Positions 38,061 through 48,783 of a stretch of 64,000 nt of DNA are shown piece after piece. Position 1 is the first letter of the stretch, and each line of letters begins with the position of its first letter. This DNA comes from Haliscomenobacter sp. (GTDB lineage: Bacteria > Bacteroidota > Bacteroidia > Chitinophagales > Saprospiraceae). Location of the stretch: contig JADJPL010000005.1 in the NCBI GenBank assembly GCA_016713275.1, positions 62,001-126,000 of the forward strand, in the 5' to 3' direction. The notes below the pieces were generated by a model that saw only the letters and a list, made by a program, of their open reading frames with translations, was not told where the DNA came from and searched no databases. A program made the position numbers and the translations under genes.

Positions 38061-38146
38061 TTATGCTTTTTGCGCCCGGAATGCATCCATAAGAAGATAC
38101 CCATTGGGGCGACAAACAGCTTTTCTGATTTTCAATTCCTTTTGCG

Positions 38147-41100
38147 ATGAAAACGTTAAAAAAAATAGTTCTTTGGGGCGCGCTAGCCTTCGCCCTGTTG
38201 CTCGGAGCAGCGATTGCCATACCAGTTGTCTTCAAAGACCAGCTGCTCGAACGGTCCAAGTTGATGATCAACGAAAGCCTCAATGCCAAGGTGGCTTTCG
38301 GAACGGTTTCGCTTTCCGTTTTTCGGGATTTCCCCAATGTCTCCATGCGGCTAAACGACCTTTCCGTGAACGGCATTGGCGTGTTTGAAGGGATTCCTCT
38401 GGTTCGGGGCGAATACATCGACGTAAGTATCGACTTGCGCAGCGTCCTGAACAGCAAAACGCCCATCAAGGTAAATGCCGTGCATATTGAAAAGCCCAAC
38501 GTACACGTTCTGGTGACCAAAGACGGCGCCGCCAACTACAACATCGTCAAGTCTGAAGAAGAGCTGGAAGAAATCGATTCGCTGGAAGTTGCTTCTCCAT
38601 ACGAAGCATTAGCTACGTTAGACAACATCACCATCCGCGACGGTTCGGTGGCCTACGACGATGCCTCGCTAAATATGACCCTGGAAATCAACGGACTGGA
38701 CCATAAAAGCCGGGGCGACGTGTCCGCGACCATTTACAACCTCGACACGGAAACCACGATCGATTCGCTGACCGTAGACTATGGCGGCATCCGCTACCTC
38801 AATCGCGCCAAGGCGCAAATCAATGCGCTGTTTCGGGTCAATCAGGACAGCAGCCTGTACACGTTCAGCGATAACAATATAAAAATCAATGAGCTGGAGA
38901 TGAAAGCCGACGGCTTTTTCCAAATGCTCGAGCAGGGCTACGCCATGGATATTCGGATCAGCTCGCCGGAAAACGAATTCAAAGACCTGCTGTCGCTGAT
39001 TCCCGGCGCTTACATGGAGGGGTATGAATCCGTTCGCGCCGATGGAAAATTCCAGCTCTCAGGGAAAGTAGACGGCATTTACAACGATTCCCTGGATTTG
39101 ATGCCCGCCTATGACTTCCGGTTGGATGTGAACGATGCCAAGGTTAAATATCCCGACCTTCCCCTGGGCATTTCCGGGATCAATGCGAAAATCCGGGTGG
39201 CGAACAACTCGTCCGATTTGGACAGCCTGAAAGTTGACGTCCCTTTCCTCAGTCTGAATATTGGCCGCAACCCGATCGATGCTATGTTCTTCCTTCGGAC
39301 TCCGATGTCCGATCCGTATGTCGACGGTAAATTGGACGGGATCCTCAACCTGGCTGAACTGGCCCAGGCGTTTCCCATGGAGGGAGTAAAGGGATTGAGG
39401 GGGAAAATATCGGCAAATATCGCCGCCAAAGCCCGTATGTCGCAAATAGACCGGCAGCAATACGAATCGGTAAACCTGCGGGGATCGATGCGGGTGGAGG
39501 ATGTCCTTTACCAGTCCTCCGGCTACCCGCCCATCCAAATCGAAGATATGCGGATGGATTTCTCGCCCAGATTTGTGGATATCCAGGAAATAAAGGCCAA
39601 GCTGGGCAAAAGCGATGTTTCGGGGAAAGCGCGGGTGGACAATATCCTCGCCTACTTTTCGCCAAAATCCACCATGCGGGGCGATGTGACCCTCCGTTCT
39701 TCGCTGATAGACGCCAATGAATGGATGGCGGAGGAAACGCCCCAGGATGCCGGCACAACCCCTACTGCGGAAGCCCTCTCCCCTGCCCCTCCGGCTGCGG
39801 CAGCTGCGGGGATGTTTGACCGGTTCGATTTCAAAATGGATGCGCAGGTGCAGCGGATTCTATACGACAAATACGATATTCAAAACGCAGTCGCCCGGGG
39901 CAGAATTACCCCCAACCGCTTTGTCATTGACGATGCCGGCGCCCTTATCGGGAATAGCGACATCAAAGCGACTGGCACGGTAACCAATGCGTTCGATTAC
40001 CTATTCAAAGAAGCCACCCTCGGCGGTGAAGTAACCTTGATCTCCAAAAACCTCGACCTGAACCAGTTCATGACCGACCTCCCATCGGGGTCAACGCCAC
40101 CAGCCCCTTCTGGGGAAACCGCCCCGGCCACTCAGGAGTTCGGGGTTATTTTGGTGCCGGACCGCATCGATATGGCCGTGAACGCTCAGGTGGGCCAATT
40201 AACCTATACTGATTATACGATCAAGAACCTAAAAGGAACTCTGGAGATTGCCGACCGGACCGTAGCGTTGAAGGATCTACTCGGGGAAAGCCTCGGAGGC
40301 AAGCTAGGTTTTAACGGCCTTTACGACACGCGGAATAAAGAAAATCCCCAATATAGCGCCAGGCTAGATTTATCCCGGATGGATTTTCAGCAGTCGTTTA
40401 AAGCCTTCAATACTTTCCAGACATTGGCTCCAATCGGTCAGTTTATCAGCGGAATATTTTCTTCGAGCTTTTCCATGGAGGGAAGTCTTGGGGCAAACAT
40501 GATGCCCAAAATCACTGACCTGACGGCCAAGGGGTTTATGGAAACCGTCAACGGAACCATCAAAGGGTTTAAACCGCTCCAGGTATTGGCGGCTAACCTG
40601 AACATGGAAGAATTGAAAGAAGAAATCCGGATTACAGACACCCGCAACTGGGTGGAAGTAAAACAAGGCGTCCTGGAGGTTAAGCCTTTTGACGTAAAGG
40701 TAAAAGACATCCAAATGACTATTGCAGGCACCCAATCCCTCACCCAAGACATAAGCTACGAGATCAAGGCGCGGGTGCCCCGGAAGAAATTCGAAAAAAG
40801 TTCGCTCGGCGCCGCCGCCAGCAGCAGCCTGCGGCAATTGTCCCAGCAAGCGGCCAAACTGGGAATCAATATCGCTCAGGGCGAATATGTTAATCTGCTC
40901 ATCCGGATGACGGGAAAAGCCAAGGACCCCAAAGTGGCTGTCAGTCTTTTAGGAATGGATGGACAAACCCCCGTCGAAGAAAGCGCCAAAGCGGCAATTC
41001 AAGCTGAACTCGACAAGCAAAAAGAGGAACTCGTTGAAAAAGGACGCCAGGAGGCTGAAAAAATTACGTCTCAGGCCAAAGAAACCGCAGGTAAAGCGAT

Positions 41101-41368
41101 TGACACCCTGAGCGCTGCCGCCCAAAAAGAACTGGACAAAAAGAAGGCGGAGTTAGAAGCCAAGGCGAAGGAAGCCCTGACCAAGGAACTGGGAAGCAAA
41201 CTCGGCGACACCCTCCTTAAAGAAGGGCAAAAACAAGCAGGCAAAGTGCTCGACAACCAAAAAGCAAAAGAAGAAGTAGACCGCTTGAAAAACGAACTGG
41301 AAAAGTTTAACCCATTCAAAAAGAAAACCACGCCAACGGATACCTCCGCTGTCAAAAAGAACAATTGA
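38147..41368 (+). CDS. AsmA-like envelope protein, 1073 residues
   Basis: The protein has an N-terminal signal anchor (IVLWGALAFALLLGAAIAIPVVF), an AsmA domain (FGTVSLSVFRDFPNVSMRLNDLSVNG, NAVHIEKPNVHVLV), a long region of beta-groove-type repeats, two Ala/Pro-rich linkers near residues 530-550 and 650-665, an AsmA C-terminal-like domain (FSMEGSLGANMMPKITDLTAKGFMETVNG) and a highly charged helical tail of about 140 residues (KAAIQAELDKQKEELVEKGRQEAEK). AsmA/TamB-type proteins bridge the periplasm and move or order phospholipids; that role is inferred here. The alanine/lysine coiled tail is unusual for the family. It is convergent with smc, five bases apart. Confidence 0.85.
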   Translation: MKTLKKIVLWGALAFALLLGAAIAIPVVFKDQLLERSKLMINESLNAKVAFGTVSLSVFRDFPNVSMRLNDLSVNGIGVFEGIPLVRGEYIDVSIDLRSVLNSKTPIKVNAVHIEKPNVHVLVTKDGAANYNIVKSEEELEEIDSLEVASPYEALATLDNITIRDGSVAYDDASLNMTLEINGLDHKSRGDVSATIYNLDTETTIDSLTVDYGGIRYLNRAKAQINALFRVNQDSSLYTFSDNNIKINELEMKADGFFQMLEQGYAMDIRISSPENEFKDLLSLIPGAYMEGYESVRADGKFQLSGKVDGIYNDSLDLMPAYDFRLDVNDAKVKYPDLPLGISGINAKIRVANNSSDLDSLKVDVPFLSLNIGRNPIDAMFFLRTPMSDPYVDGKLDGILNLAELAQAFPMEGVKGLRGKISANIAAKARMSQIDRQQYESVNLRGSMRVEDVLYQSSGYPPIQIEDMRMDFSPRFVDIQEIKAKLGKSDVSGKARVDNILAYFSPKSTMRGDVTLRSSLIDANEWMAEETPQDAGTTPTAEALSPAPPAAAAAGMFDRFDFKMDAQVQRILYDKYDIQNAVARGRITPNRFVIDDAGALIGNSDIKATGTVTNAFDYLFKEATLGGEVTLISKNLDLNQFMTDLPSGSTPPAPSGETAPATQEFGVILVPDRIDMAVNAQVGQLTYTDYTIKNLKGTLEIADRTVALKDLLGESLGGKLGFNGLYDTRNKENPQYSARLDLSRMDFQQSFKAFNTFQTLAPIGQFISGIFSSSFSMEGSLGANMMPKITDLTAKGFMETVNGTIKGFKPLQVLAANLNMEELKEEIRITDTRNWVEVKQGVLEVKPFDVKVKDIQMTIAGTQSLTQDISYEIKARVPRKKFEKSSLGAAASSSLRQLSQQAAKLGINIAQGEYVNLLIRMTGKAKDPKVAVSLLGMDGQTPVEESAKAAIQAELDKQKEELVEKGRQEAEKITSQAKETAGKAIDTLSAAAQKELDKKKAELEAKAKEALTKELGSKLGDTLLKEGQKQAGKVLDNQKAKEEVDRLKNELEKFNPFKKKTTPTDTSAVKKNN

Positions 41369-41373
41369 GGCCC

Positions 41374-44300
41374 TTATTTTTCCCCCGCAACTTCAAAGGT
41401 TCCGACGTACTCGTAATCTTTGAAGTTGACCGGGGTTACTCCGGAAACCCCTTGTTCGGCCATGTAGACGCCGTAGATGGTGTCGACCGCAGCCATCGTG
41501 AGTTTGTTGTGGGTGACGATAATGAATTGAGACTCCGTAGAAAACTTTTTGATAATCCGGTTAAACTTGGCGATGTTGGCATCGTCGAGGGGTGCATCCA
41601 CTTCATCAAAAATACAGAACGGAGCAGGCTTGAGCAGGTATAACGCGAAAAGCAAAGCGGTCGCCGTCAGGGTTTTCCCCTCCCGAAAGCTGGCTGATCG
41701 TTTGCGGCCGCTTGCCTTTGGGTTTGGCCACGATTTCGATTTTGGATTCCAGCGGATTTTCCGGATCGAGCAGAATCAGATCGCAGTTGTCGTCCTCAGT
41801 AAACAAGCTTCTGAACACATCGATGAAGTAGATCCGCGCGTTTTCGAATGCCGTCAAAAACTGAGAAGTTGCCTTTTCCTCAATTTCCCGGATCGTTTGC
41901 TCCAGGGAATCTTTTGCTTTCACAATATCATCGCGCTGGGTGGAAATGGTATCGTGGCGTTCTTTCATCTCGTCGTACGCTTCGACGGCCAAAGGGTTGA
42001 TCTCGCCGTAGTTGTCGAGCCGCTTTTTAAGCTTGTCCACCTCCTCCTGCAATTCGGCTTCAGGGACGGCGTTTTCCGGCTCTTGCTGGAGAATGTCGTT
42101 GATTCCCAGATCAAATTCGATGCGAAGCCGCTGTGCAATCGAGCTGATCTCGTATTTGACGTCGTTAAACTTATCTTTCAGGTTATTGATGAGCAGCTGG
42201 AGGTCCTGGGATTGGCGGCTAAGCTTTCGGAGTTGATCTTCCATTTCAACCGTTTCGCTCCGTGCTTTGAAGTAGGCATGCTCCACTTCATTTAGCGCGG
42301 ATTCCCGGGACTGCCGGTCCTGATAGGCCGTCTGAAGGCGGGCTTCCATCCCTTCCTGGGCGTCGAAAATAGATTGAACTTCCTCCAATTGGTCTTCCAG
42401 GTTTCGTTTTGCCTTATCCAGCCCAAGGCGAAGATCCTCCAATTGTTTTTCCCGGAACGTCAGTTCCCGTTGCAGGGAGGCGACCTTGTTCTGCTGCCGG
42501 ATGAAGTGGATGTTTTTATCGTTAAAGGCAGTAGAAGCCTGGCTGAGGGTTTCGGCGATCTGTCTGAAACTGCCGTCTGTTTTTTCAATTTCCTGTTTGG
42601 CGGCCTGAAGCTGCTCGGCATTCCGGGCAATTTCGGCGTCCATTTCGGTATTTCGGGCACCCAATTCCTGAATCCGCTGAGCTAAACCCTGGTTTTTGGT
42701 CTCGATATCCGAAACCATGCCTTCGAAGTTGTTCAAACTGGTTTCCAGAGACACCCGCTCCTGAGCCAGCTGGTTCAGGCGTTGTTTTTGATCCTGTATC
42801 CGGGCATCCGAGCGTTGTCCTTTCAGCGCCTGTACCCGTTCCTGGAGCTGGTACTGCTGGGCCGACCATTGCTCCTCCTCTTTTTGGGCTTTGGCAATCT
42901 CTTTTTCGAGGATTTCCAGGTTTTTCTTTCTTCCGAGTTTTTTTCCTTCAAACAATCCGATGGAGCCCCCTGAAACGCTATACCGCTTTTTGACCAGTCC
43001 TCCGGAAGGCGAAAGGTAAATCAGATCGTTGTCCGGAAGGTTGCCATTGGGGTCTTCCTGGTCGAGGATAACCACGTTTTCTAAAAGGTAGTTGCACAAA
43101 TTGCGGTAGGCAGGATCTGTTTGCACCAGGTCAATGGCGCTCCGGGCGCCCGGAAGCAGGGTCATTGGAGGAACGTAATCGGTGAACGCATCCAGGACAA
43201 AAAAGTGGGCTTTACCCTGCTGGCTTTTCCCCAGAAGCTGGATGGCCTGATAGGCTTCCTCCAGGGACTGCACGACATAGAAATTCAGAAACGGTTCGAG
43301 GTAATTTTCGACCGCTACCCGGTAGTTTTCGGCGACATAAATGATATCCGAAAGCAGCACCGCATTCTTTTTCCATGCTTTTTGGTTGTTCAGGAACCGA
43401 ATGCTTTCCGGAAAACCTTCGAGGTTTTCGACCATGCTCTTAGTGAGCTTAAACTCGTTGCGCTTGGCGTCGAGGTCGCGCCGGATTTTGGCGATATTCT
43501 GGTTCAGGCTGTCCAGGTCGGTTTCCGCTTTAACCAAAGCCTCCTGGCGGTCCTGTTCCTCTTTTTCCAGTATCTCCAACTGGGAAAGGAGCTCGCGTTC
43601 TCTCGACTGCAAGCCAGAAACTTTATTCCGCAGGTCTCCGATAGCGCCTTGGCGGATTTCAATTTCGCCCTGGCTTCGTTCGATGTCTTGTTGAAAGAGA
43701 GACATCTGGTTGCGGTGAATGGCGCGTTGTTTCTCCAGTTCAATAAGTACCCGTTCCACTTTCTGCTGCTCCCCGAGCACTGCTTCCAATTCCGTTTTCA
43801 GGGCGCTGTGGTTTTCCCGAACCTTGGCAAGTTGCGTTTCTGCGGTTTCCAGCTCCAGTTCCAGGCGGGCTTCGATGCGTTTCTCCAGATTGACCTCGCT
43901 CCGGTATTGGTTAATCTCTTCTTCCAGTTGAAGCATCCGGCCGCTGGAGGCTTCCATTTCCACGCGCAATCTGGCTTGCGATTGCTCGAGGAATTGCCGT
44001 TTTTGGTCCAGCATCCGGCGGTCGTTTTCCAGAGAACGGATCTGCCCAACCACGGCATTGAGTTCCCGCTGGTGTTCGGAAAGGTCTTTTTCCCTGTCCA
44101 GGTGAAATTTCTGCCCTTTCTCCAAGCCAGCTTCCAATTGCCGGGCCTGGACATCCAGGGCCCGGAACAGGTCTTGTTCCCGTTCTATTTGGGCATTGAG
44201 TTCTTTATGCGCTCCTTTCAGGGTAGAAACCTTGAGCAACGCCAGTTCAATGCTCAGTTTTTTGTATTCTTCCCGGAGTTCAAAGTACTTTTTAGTCCGC

Positions 44301-44928
44301 CTGGCTTGTTTTTCCAGCGCGCGCAGGTTGCCGCCAATCTCGTGGAGCAAGTCTTCGATCCGCTCCAAATCGTCGGCGGTGCTTTTGAGCTTTGCCAGGG
44401 TTTCCCGTTTGCGAAGTTTGTACTTGGCCACTCCGGCGGCTTGTTCAAACATTTTTCTGCGGGAATCTTCCTTGTCTTCCAGGATGTCATCCACCATGCC
44501 CAGGGCGATGATGGCGTAGGAGTTGGAACCGATCCCGGTATCGAGAAAAAGCGAGGTAATATCCTTCAGCCGGCAGGGCACTCCATTCAGGCGGTATTCG
44601 CTTTCCCCTGTCCTGTACAGCAGGCGGGACACGGTAATGGCGCTGTACTCGGTAGGAAGCAGGTTGCGGGTATTTTCGAAAGTCAAAGACACCTGGGCAA
44701 GCCCGGCGGCCTTTCTTTTTTTCGTCCCGTTAAAAATGACGCTAAGCATCTGGTCCAGGCGGAGTTCTTTGCTGCTCTGCTCGCCCAAAACCCAGCGAAT
44801 GGCGTCGACGATATTGATTTGCCCGACCCGTTGGGTCCGACAATGCCAATAACATCCTCATTAAAATTAATGACGGTTTGATTGGCAAAGCTTTTGAAGC
44901 CTTTTATTTCCAAGCTTTTTAAACGCAT
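41374..44928 (-). CDS. smc: Chromosome segregation protein SMC (two frameshifts)
   Basis: From ATG 44928 (MRLKSLEIKGFKSFANQTVINF) the repaired protein has 1185 residues: N-terminal ATPase half with GIVGPNGSGKSN, a coiled coil, a hinge (about 505-665), a second coiled coil, and the C-terminal half with the signature TISQLSGGEKTLTATALLFAL and Walker B FCIFDEVDAPLDD. One base is missing at 44814-44815 (restoring GKSNIVDAIRWVLGEQSS) and two A at 41673-41676 (restoring SGGEKTLTA). SMC with ScpA/ScpB condenses and resolves sister chromosomes. As the gene is near-essential and both repairs restore catalytic motifs, the breaks are likely errors. Confidence 0.93.
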
Positions 44929-45055
44929 AGCCAGCAAAACTAGAAAAAACGCGCGCAATTGGCCTGTGGAGTGATTCCCATTTTTTCCACATCGCCTGTT
45001 GGTAATCCACCCGATTATCCACAATGCCCGGATGAAGGCTACTTATCCAGAATTC

Positions 45056-46210
45056 CTATTGTTGAGCTTCCTGAAAACAATGGACCAGCTTTTCCAGGTC
45101 CTCTGGGGTATTGTACACGTGGGCGGCTACCCGGATGGCATTTCCCCGGAAAGACACCATCACCTTATGGGCGGCAAAAGCAGATTTGAGCTTGTCTGGA
45201 TCGGTATCCTGCCCCAGGCGCACCCCGAACAGGTGGCTGCCTCTCCAGTCGCTATCTTCAACCCAGCACCCGAGGGCTTTGATTTGCGCTATGGCCGGTT
45301 CCGTCAGGTTGCGGCAATACGCCTGGATTTCAGGGCATCCCCAATCCAGCAATTGTTCCACTCCCGTTTTCAGCATAGGCGCAAGCACAAACTGGCTTTG
45401 TTCGCCCATGGCATACCGGCTGGCCAGGGGTTTGTATTCCGGCCGGTACTGGACCAGATTGGCAAAGTACTCACTTCCTTCCCGGTTAATCCAGTTTTCC
45501 TCTATCGGCGTTCCCGAATCAAAAGCTTCTCCATAATATGCGACGCCAATGGAATAGGGGCCCATCAACCATTTGTACCCGGCGCAAACCAAGGCATCTG
45601 GTTGGATGGTTTCCACGTCAAAAGGCAGCGCGCCGACGGATTGCGTGCCGTCGATGATCAGCAAAGCGCCCGCCTCCCGGGTACGCTTCCGGATGGTGGG
45701 CAAATCAAAGAGGGTTCCGTCCGCCCAATGAACGTGTCCAAGGGCTACCACCCGCACCCGGTCGTCGATCGCTTCCAGGATAGCCTGGTTCCAGTCTTTC
45801 CCCCGGTTGTTTGAAACCGGAGCGGGAACAACGGTTAAGTGGGCGCCTTTTTCCCGGCACAACCGTTCCCATATATAGTAATTGCTGGGGAATTGTCCTT
45901 CCGCAACAAGTACGTGGTCTCCTTGCTTGAGTCCGGCGTTAAAAGCTGCGTTTGCCAGTCCATAAGAAACCGAAGGAATAATCGCAATCCGGTCGCGTTC
46001 GCGCACGCCGATCAAGCGGGCAAACAACGCCTTCAACTCGCTGCCCGGAAGGAAAAAGTCTTCTGTTTGAACCAACCAGGGTTGATTCTTTTTTGCCAGG
46101 GTATCTCTGCCGGCCAGCTCGACCTGCCGCATTTGAGGCGACATGTAGGCGCAGTTTAGATAAGCTACTTCATCGGGGATTTTAAACAACGCGCGTTGAC
46201 AAGACAACAT
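45056..46210 (-). CDS. Class V aminotransferase-fold PLP enzyme
   Basis: The ATG at 46210 (MLSCQRALFKIPDEVAYLNCAYMSP) gives 384 residues. PLP-fold motifs include SVSYGLANAAFNAGLKQGDHVL, the Asp/Gln region LLIIDGTQSVGALPFDV and the Schiff-base lysine in VCAGYKWLMGPYSIGVAYYG. The closest groups are cysteine-desulfurase/isopenicillin-epimerase-like and kynureninase-like enzymes; the active-site Cys loop of IscS is absent, so a desulfurase is unlikely. The substrate cannot be assigned. It stands alone. Confidence 0.8.
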   Translation of the reverse strand: MLSCQRALFKIPDEVAYLNCAYMSPQMRQVELAGRDTLAKKNQPWLVQTEDFFLPGSELKALFARLIGVRERDRIAIIPSVSYGLANAAFNAGLKQGDHVLVAEGQFPSNYYIWERLCREKGAHLTVVPAPVSNNRGKDWNQAILEAIDDRVRVVALGHVHWADGTLFDLPTIRKRTREAGALLIIDGTQSVGALPFDVETIQPDALVCAGYKWLMGPYSIGVAYYGEAFDSGTPIEENWINREGSEYFANLVQYRPEYKPLASRYAMGEQSQFVLAPMLKTGVEQLLDWGCPEIQAYCRNLTEPAIAQIKALGCWVEDSDWRGSHLFGVRLGQDTDPDKLKSAFAAHKVMVSFRGNAIRVAAHVYNTPEDLEKLVHCFQEAQQ

Positions 46211-46337
46211 GATAACAATCAATTAATTGGGTAAATAAAAAAGCTGCCTGGAATCCAGAGGGTATCCAAACAGCCCAGCGCCTGGAATGCCCAGGCGGAA
46301 ATTTACCAAATTTTATGGAGCGAACTTCTTGAAAATC

Positions 46338-47605
46338 TTATTGGCCAAAGCGGTATTTCATTCCAATTTGAATGATCCTGAACCGGACTTCGTACTGATC
46401 CACTTTCACGGCATTTCCCAGCCCCTGGCGATACCTTGCGTAAGCAACCCAGTGTTTGCCAACATCCCGCCCTGCTTCGAGGGATAATTGGGTATCGACC
46501 GAACGGAACAAATCCGGGTCAAGCGCCTCCCCTTTGGAACCGGCAAACGGAGACTCCGCTGCAGCAGCCAACACAGGCGTACTCTCCCTAAGTTGTTCCG
46601 GCGCAAGGGAAGCGCCCAGGGAATAATTCATCAGGTACCCTACCCTGGCCCCCCCCTCCAGGCGCCAGTGCCGGTTCACGCGAACCTGAGCCAGGACAGG
46701 AAGATAGATTCCCCAACTACGTACCGGAACTTCCTCGGCCAGGGAAACGACCGTTGATCCCCGGTTCGGCGTGCCAAAAGTTGGCTGAGTAACGTCCATT
46801 ACCGTCGCGGTGCCCGAAAACGGGGTCTGTACGGTAGAGGAGAAGCGTTCCAAGCTAAGTCCAGACACCACAGCAAGCCGATCGGAAACCGGTTTGCCCA
46901 CTTGAACTCCCGCGCCTGCCCCGGTTTGTGGATTTTGAGAAGCCATGTTGGTCATTGCCGATGCTTCGCCTAAAAAACCCCATTTCTTCGCTTCCGGTTT
47001 GGATAGCGCCGCAGCAGCCGGGGGAAGTTCCCATTGCTCCTGGCGTTGAGGAATGGTCAGACGAGGCCTCCGAGCTGCCAAAGAGGGAAGGTTTGCGCTT
47101 TCTGAAAAGGGAGTCTGTATAGGTTCTTTGGCCTCGCTCTGCCCAGCGGTACCGGGCTGAGAAAGACCCGGTGGAGGCGTCTGAAGCAGGGCTGTTTTTC
47201 TGTTTTGGGCAAGGAGGCTTTTGCCTAAATGGGAATTTGGCGCATAAGCAGAACCGCCGGTCAGTCCGTTGGATGCTTTCCCGGCGCCTGAACCAGAGGC
47301 AGACGGGCCCTCATGTACTTTTTGTCCGGAAGAAGGGAAGGCTTCCACTTCCTGATGCGCTTGCGGGGGAGATGCTCCGGGCAACGCATCGGGTTCTGGT
47401 TGTTGAAGCGGAAGAATGGGAGCCTCGCGCTCGGCGCCAGGAGCATACCACGCAAATACCGCTCCCCGGCAACGGCCAGGAAAACGGGGAGCAACCACCA
47501 CCAAAACAGGGCGCGCCTGCGCTCAGGCATCTCCTTATCGAGAAGCTGCCGCATTTGGTCCCACCCAAGGTCCGCCAATTGATCCTGATGATCTCTATCC
47601 TGCAT
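46338..47605 (-). CDS. Putative dual membrane-spanning anti-sigma factor (one frameshift)
   Basis: The repaired 422-residue protein starts at ATG 47605, overlapping the sigma gene by 11 bases. A short charged cytoplasmic head (MQDRDHQDQLADLGW to PERRR, 1-31) precedes one membrane helix (ALFWWWLLPVFLAVAGGAVFAW, about 32-53). Then comes a Pro/Ser/Gln-rich linker of some 150 residues (for example ILPLQQPEPDALPGASPPQ) and a C-terminal domain of alternating strands (about 205-422) ending in the aromatic IGMKYRFGQ, as outer-membrane barrels do. This order matches the Dma proteins described in Bacteroides, where the head binds an ECF sigma factor and the barrel sits in the outer membrane. A base is missing in the C run 47464-47467. 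The barrel is predicted from pattern only. Confidence 0.72.
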
Positions 47606-48155
47606 AGTTGCTGTTGTTGTATAAATGTTGGGTCGACTCCTTTAACTGCTTTCTCGAAATAGGCGAATGCCACTTGGACGTGCCCGGACTCATATTCAAC
47701 CGCTCGCCTATTTCGGCGTGGGTAAATCCTTCAATGGCATAGAGCCCAAAAAACTCTTTTTCAGCAGCCGGCAACTGGTCTACCAAGCCCATGATGTCCT
47801 GGAAATACAACTCGTTCAGCGCCGTAGCCCGGGTAGGGGCGTCCCTTCCGTCCCAATCCAGGAGGGTTTCCTGGCGGCCATGCTGCCTGAAATAATCGGA
47901 AATGCTATGGAAAATAATCCGCCGGATCCACCCCTCCAAAGAGCCCGAGAAGGAGAAGGTGTGGATCTTTTGGAAAACGCGAAGAAAGCCGGCATTCAGG
48001 ATTTCCAGTGCAATGTCCTTGTCGGAGGAATAGCGCAGGCACATCCGCAACATAGCCGGGAAAAACCTTCGGTACAAGGCTTCCTGGGCCTGCCGCTTGT
48101 TTTTTGCGCATTGCTCCACCAATTCCTTTTCTGAATAATCCACTATTTCGGGCAT
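47595..48155 (-). CDS. ECF sigma factor
   Basis: The 186-residue protein has sigma region 2 (AQEALYRRFFPAMLRMCLRYSSDKDIALEILNAGFLRVFQKIHTF, GWIRRIIFHSISDYFRQ) and region 4 (QLPAAEKEFFGLYAIEGFTHAEIGERLNMSPGTSKWH with the helix-turn-helix). ECF factors redirect RNA polymerase to a small regulon and are held by a cognate anti-sigma; the overlapping downstream gene is the obvious candidate. The end after GTSKWH is somewhat unusual but in frame. It begins 8 bases after the small barrel gene. Confidence 0.88.
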   Translation of the reverse strand: MPEIVDYSEKELVEQCAKNKRQAQEALYRRFFPAMLRMCLRYSSDKDIALEILNAGFLRVFQKIHTFSFSGSLEGWIRRIIFHSISDYFRQHGRQETLLDWDGRDAPTRATALNELYFQDIMGLVDQLPAAEKEFFGLYAIEGFTHAEIGERLNMSPGTSKWHSPISRKQLKESTQHLYNNSNYAG

Positions 48156-48163
48156 AACAGGCT

Positions 48164-48772
48164 TTAAAATCCAAAACCTACTCGCAACATCCAGCGGTTA
48201 ATCCGGCTGCTTTCTTCGATGTAATTTTCGTCCAAATTCTCCGTCCACCACCAGAAGTTGTTTCGCTGCGTGCTGCTTTCCTGACGAATATACCCGAAAT
48301 CAGTGAATAAAAATCCACTCTTCCGAATCTGCCATTGCATCCCCAGGGCGGTGTGCAGGCGCATTCCCCCTTTGACGGAGCGGTAAATGCTGTCTTTATC
48401 CTTCCATGCCCACGCGTAGCCACCGTCGACTACCAAAAACGGCTGATTCCGGGCATGAACGAAAGGAGCAAACCGTAATTCCCCAAAAAGAGGAGCAAAG
48501 CGGCGGGTTTCCGTCATGCCAATCATATTCAGCCCTGCGCCTGCGCCAACGCGCAGGTAAGGCAGCACCCGGCGGCCGGCTACGTACTCCATGCCAAATC
48601 CAATTTCGGTATGGTCTAAAAAGGTTTGGCCTGCTGTGCTCAGGAAGTGCATCCCGTGCACCCACTTCCGTTCAGCGTTGGCTGCATGCTCCGGAAGGTG
48701 CTGTCCGGTCAATAGAAAGGGAAATACAGCCAGGAGGGCGCCCAGGAAAAGACTTCGACGTATTGGTTTCAT
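48164..48772 (-). CDS. Small outer-membrane beta-barrel protein
   Basis: The 202-residue protein has a signal peptide (MKPIRRSLFLGALLAVFPFLLTGQ) and then repeated amphipathic strands with Gly/aromatic content (EIGFGMEYVAGRRVLPYLRVGAGAGL, FLFTDFGYIRQESS) and a C-terminal strand ending in RVGFGF, an outer-membrane targeting signature. An eight-stranded barrel is likely; I do not recognise the family. It sits between the LVIVD lipoprotein (11 bases before) and the sigma factor (8 bases after). Confidence 0.7.
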   Translation of the reverse strand: MKPIRRSLFLGALLAVFPFLLTGQHLPEHAANAERKWVHGMHFLSTAGQTFLDHTEIGFGMEYVAGRRVLPYLRVGAGAGLNMIGMTETRRFAPLFGELRFAPFVHARNQPFLVVDGGYAWAWKDKDSIYRSVKGGMRLHTALGMQWQIRKSGFLFTDFGYIRQESSTQRNNFWWWTENLDENYIEESSRINRWMLRVGFGF

Positions 48773-48783
48773 GCCGCAGGGAA

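Noticed and set aside
43121..44881. A 586-codon open frame on the plus strand opposite smc
   Set aside because: It is the mirror of the SMC coiled coil, whose own strand has clear family motifs; the plus-strand translation shows no domain.
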